In this document: positions 22,764 to 23,228 of the stretch, piece by piece
Numbering within the stretch: position 1 is the stretch's first letter
How the letters are laid out: the number at the start of each line of letters is the position of its first letter
NCBI GenBank assembly: GCA_910588935.1
Contig: CAJUSM010000045.1
Location: 1 to 23,228 of the forward strand
DNA length: 23,228 bases
Reading direction: 5' to 3'
DNA from: an uncultured Oscillospiraceae bacterium
GTDB lineage: Bacteria > Bacillota > Clostridia > Oscillospirales > Acutalibacteraceae
Notes under the pieces: generated by a model
What the model was told of the DNA's origin: nothing
What the model saw: the letters and a program-made list of their open reading frames with translations, nothing else
Databases searched by the model: none
Made by a program: the position numbers and the translations under genes

Positions 22764-23167
22764 ATGGCAAACCAAACAAATAGTTTAGCACATACCAAAA
22801 GGATGTGTAAGTATCATATCGTGTTAATCCCGAAGTATAGGAGGAAAGCAATATACAAGCAGTATAGAGCAGACCTACAGGAGGTCATCAGGCTACAGTG
22901 CAAGTACAAGGGTGTAGAAATAGTAGAAGGGCATATGATGGCAGACCATGTGCATCTACTACTAAGTATACCACCAAAAATGAGCGTGTTAAGCTTCATG
23001 GGGTACTTGAAGGGGAAAAGCGCACTGATGATGTTTGATAGATATGCAAATCTCAAGTACAAATATGGAAACCGGCACTTTTGAGCGGAAGGATACTATG
23101 TATCCACAGTGGGGCTGAACGAAAGCACCAAAGGAAATACATTGTCAACGCCAATATGAAATTGTAA
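22764..23167 (+). pseudogene. tnpA: IS200-type transposase TnpA, truncated by a stop and frameshifts
   Basis: ATG 22764 follows GGAAAGGAG. An in-frame extension upstream to 22641 is not used. The open part is 106 residues: YHIVLIPKYRRKAIYK at 17-32, the HUH metal motif ADHVHLLLS at 60-68 (His62, His64), and GYLKGKSALMMFDRY at 80-94. At 23082-23084 TGA replaces the Trp expected in RHFWAEGYYV. AEGYYVSTVGLNEST then reads on in frame, but KYIVN and QYEIVRK follow in two other frames. The catalytic tyrosine helix (KYI...) is therefore lost from the main product, and transposition activity should be gone. Confidence 0.9.
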
Positions 23168-23228
23168 GAAAACGCCGAAGAAATTTTGTAGTTTTTCGGC
23201 GGGGATGTGGGTAACAAAATCAAGCGTT

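Larger units (their letters stand above)
22629..23228 (+). mobile_element. Decayed IS200/IS605-type insertion sequence, right part may run off the window
   Basis: It contains a recognisable but broken IS200-type TnpA and the terminal hairpins expected of this single-strand transposing family. At the left are GCCTT...AAGGC (22629-22653) and CCCGC-TAT-GCGGG (22668-22680). At the right, CGCCGAAGAA (23173-23182) pairs with TTTTTCGGCG (23192-23201). There are no inverted terminal repeats of the DDE type, and no tnpB or omega-RNA is visible in the window. Exact ends were not determined: the left boundary abuts the dapL terminator and the right may lie beyond 23228. Confidence 0.75.

Noticed and set aside
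22629..23228. CRISPR array or TnpB/omega-RNA system near the IS element
   Set aside because: No regularly spaced repeats occur anywhere in the window, and no TnpB reading frame is seen beside the broken tnpA.

Overview
The window reads as chromosomal DNA from a Clostridia-type Firmicute, most likely a gut member of the Oscillospirales (Ruminococcaceae/Oscillospiraceae). That placement is inference. It rests on consensus sigma-A promoters with strong AGGAGG ribosome sites, a SAM-I (S-box) leader on metK, a BioY-type biotin transporter, DapL-type lysine synthesis, both GlnRS and GluRS, many rho-independent terminators, and a GC-rich palindromic intergenic repeat of a kind I associate with this group. 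No phage, plasmid, integrase or CRISPR array is visible. The only mobile DNA is a decayed IS200/IS605-type element at the right edge.

Layout. Minus strand, 1-1890: a MarR regulator followed by a MATE exporter that runs off the left edge, driven by a promoter that overlaps two TCCG...CGGA palindromes. 1890-2290 is non-coding and holds a palindrome block bracketed by an imperfect 20/21-bp direct repeat. Plus strand, 2290-6143: AraC regulator, rarA (overlapping by 4 bp), an inositol-monophosphatase-family enzyme, and a flavin-reductase-like gene broken by a frameshift and a stop. 6174-7682: promoter, SAM-I riboswitch, terminator, metK, terminator. 7822-8721: a shortened Fic-fold protein whose catalytic motif is gone but whose C-terminal winged-helix region remains.

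Minus strand, 8711-10691: birA, bioY and a DUF1284 protein, each overlapping the next by 4 bp, so a biotin-sensing and uptake operon with a cysteine-rich passenger. Minus strand, 10788-14109: gltX and glnS under one promoter, with variant KMSKS loops in both enzymes. 14110-14480 is a palindrome-rich gap with one short ORF. 14481-15650 (minus) is a membrane-anchored VanY-type carboxypeptidase, divergent from a class I glutamine amidotransferase of the gamma-Glu-GABA hydrolase type (15755-16405).

Plus strand, 16453-18389: tRNA-Leu(GAG) with its own promoter and terminator, a low-molecular-weight phosphatase, and a Gfo/Idh/MocA oxidoreductase interrupted by one in-frame TAG. 18486-22625: a second MATE transporter, then a CNNM/CBS (HlyC/CorC-type) membrane protein and dapL. 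From about 22629 to the end lies the IS200-like element, whose tnpA is broken.

Most of the window is ordinary housekeeping. The features most worth a second look are the catalytically dead Fic-fold protein, the palindrome-rich gap at 14178-14337, the direct-repeat-bounded intergenic element at 1988-2281, the coupling of DUF1284 to biotin genes, and two otherwise well-conserved genes with nonsense lesions.
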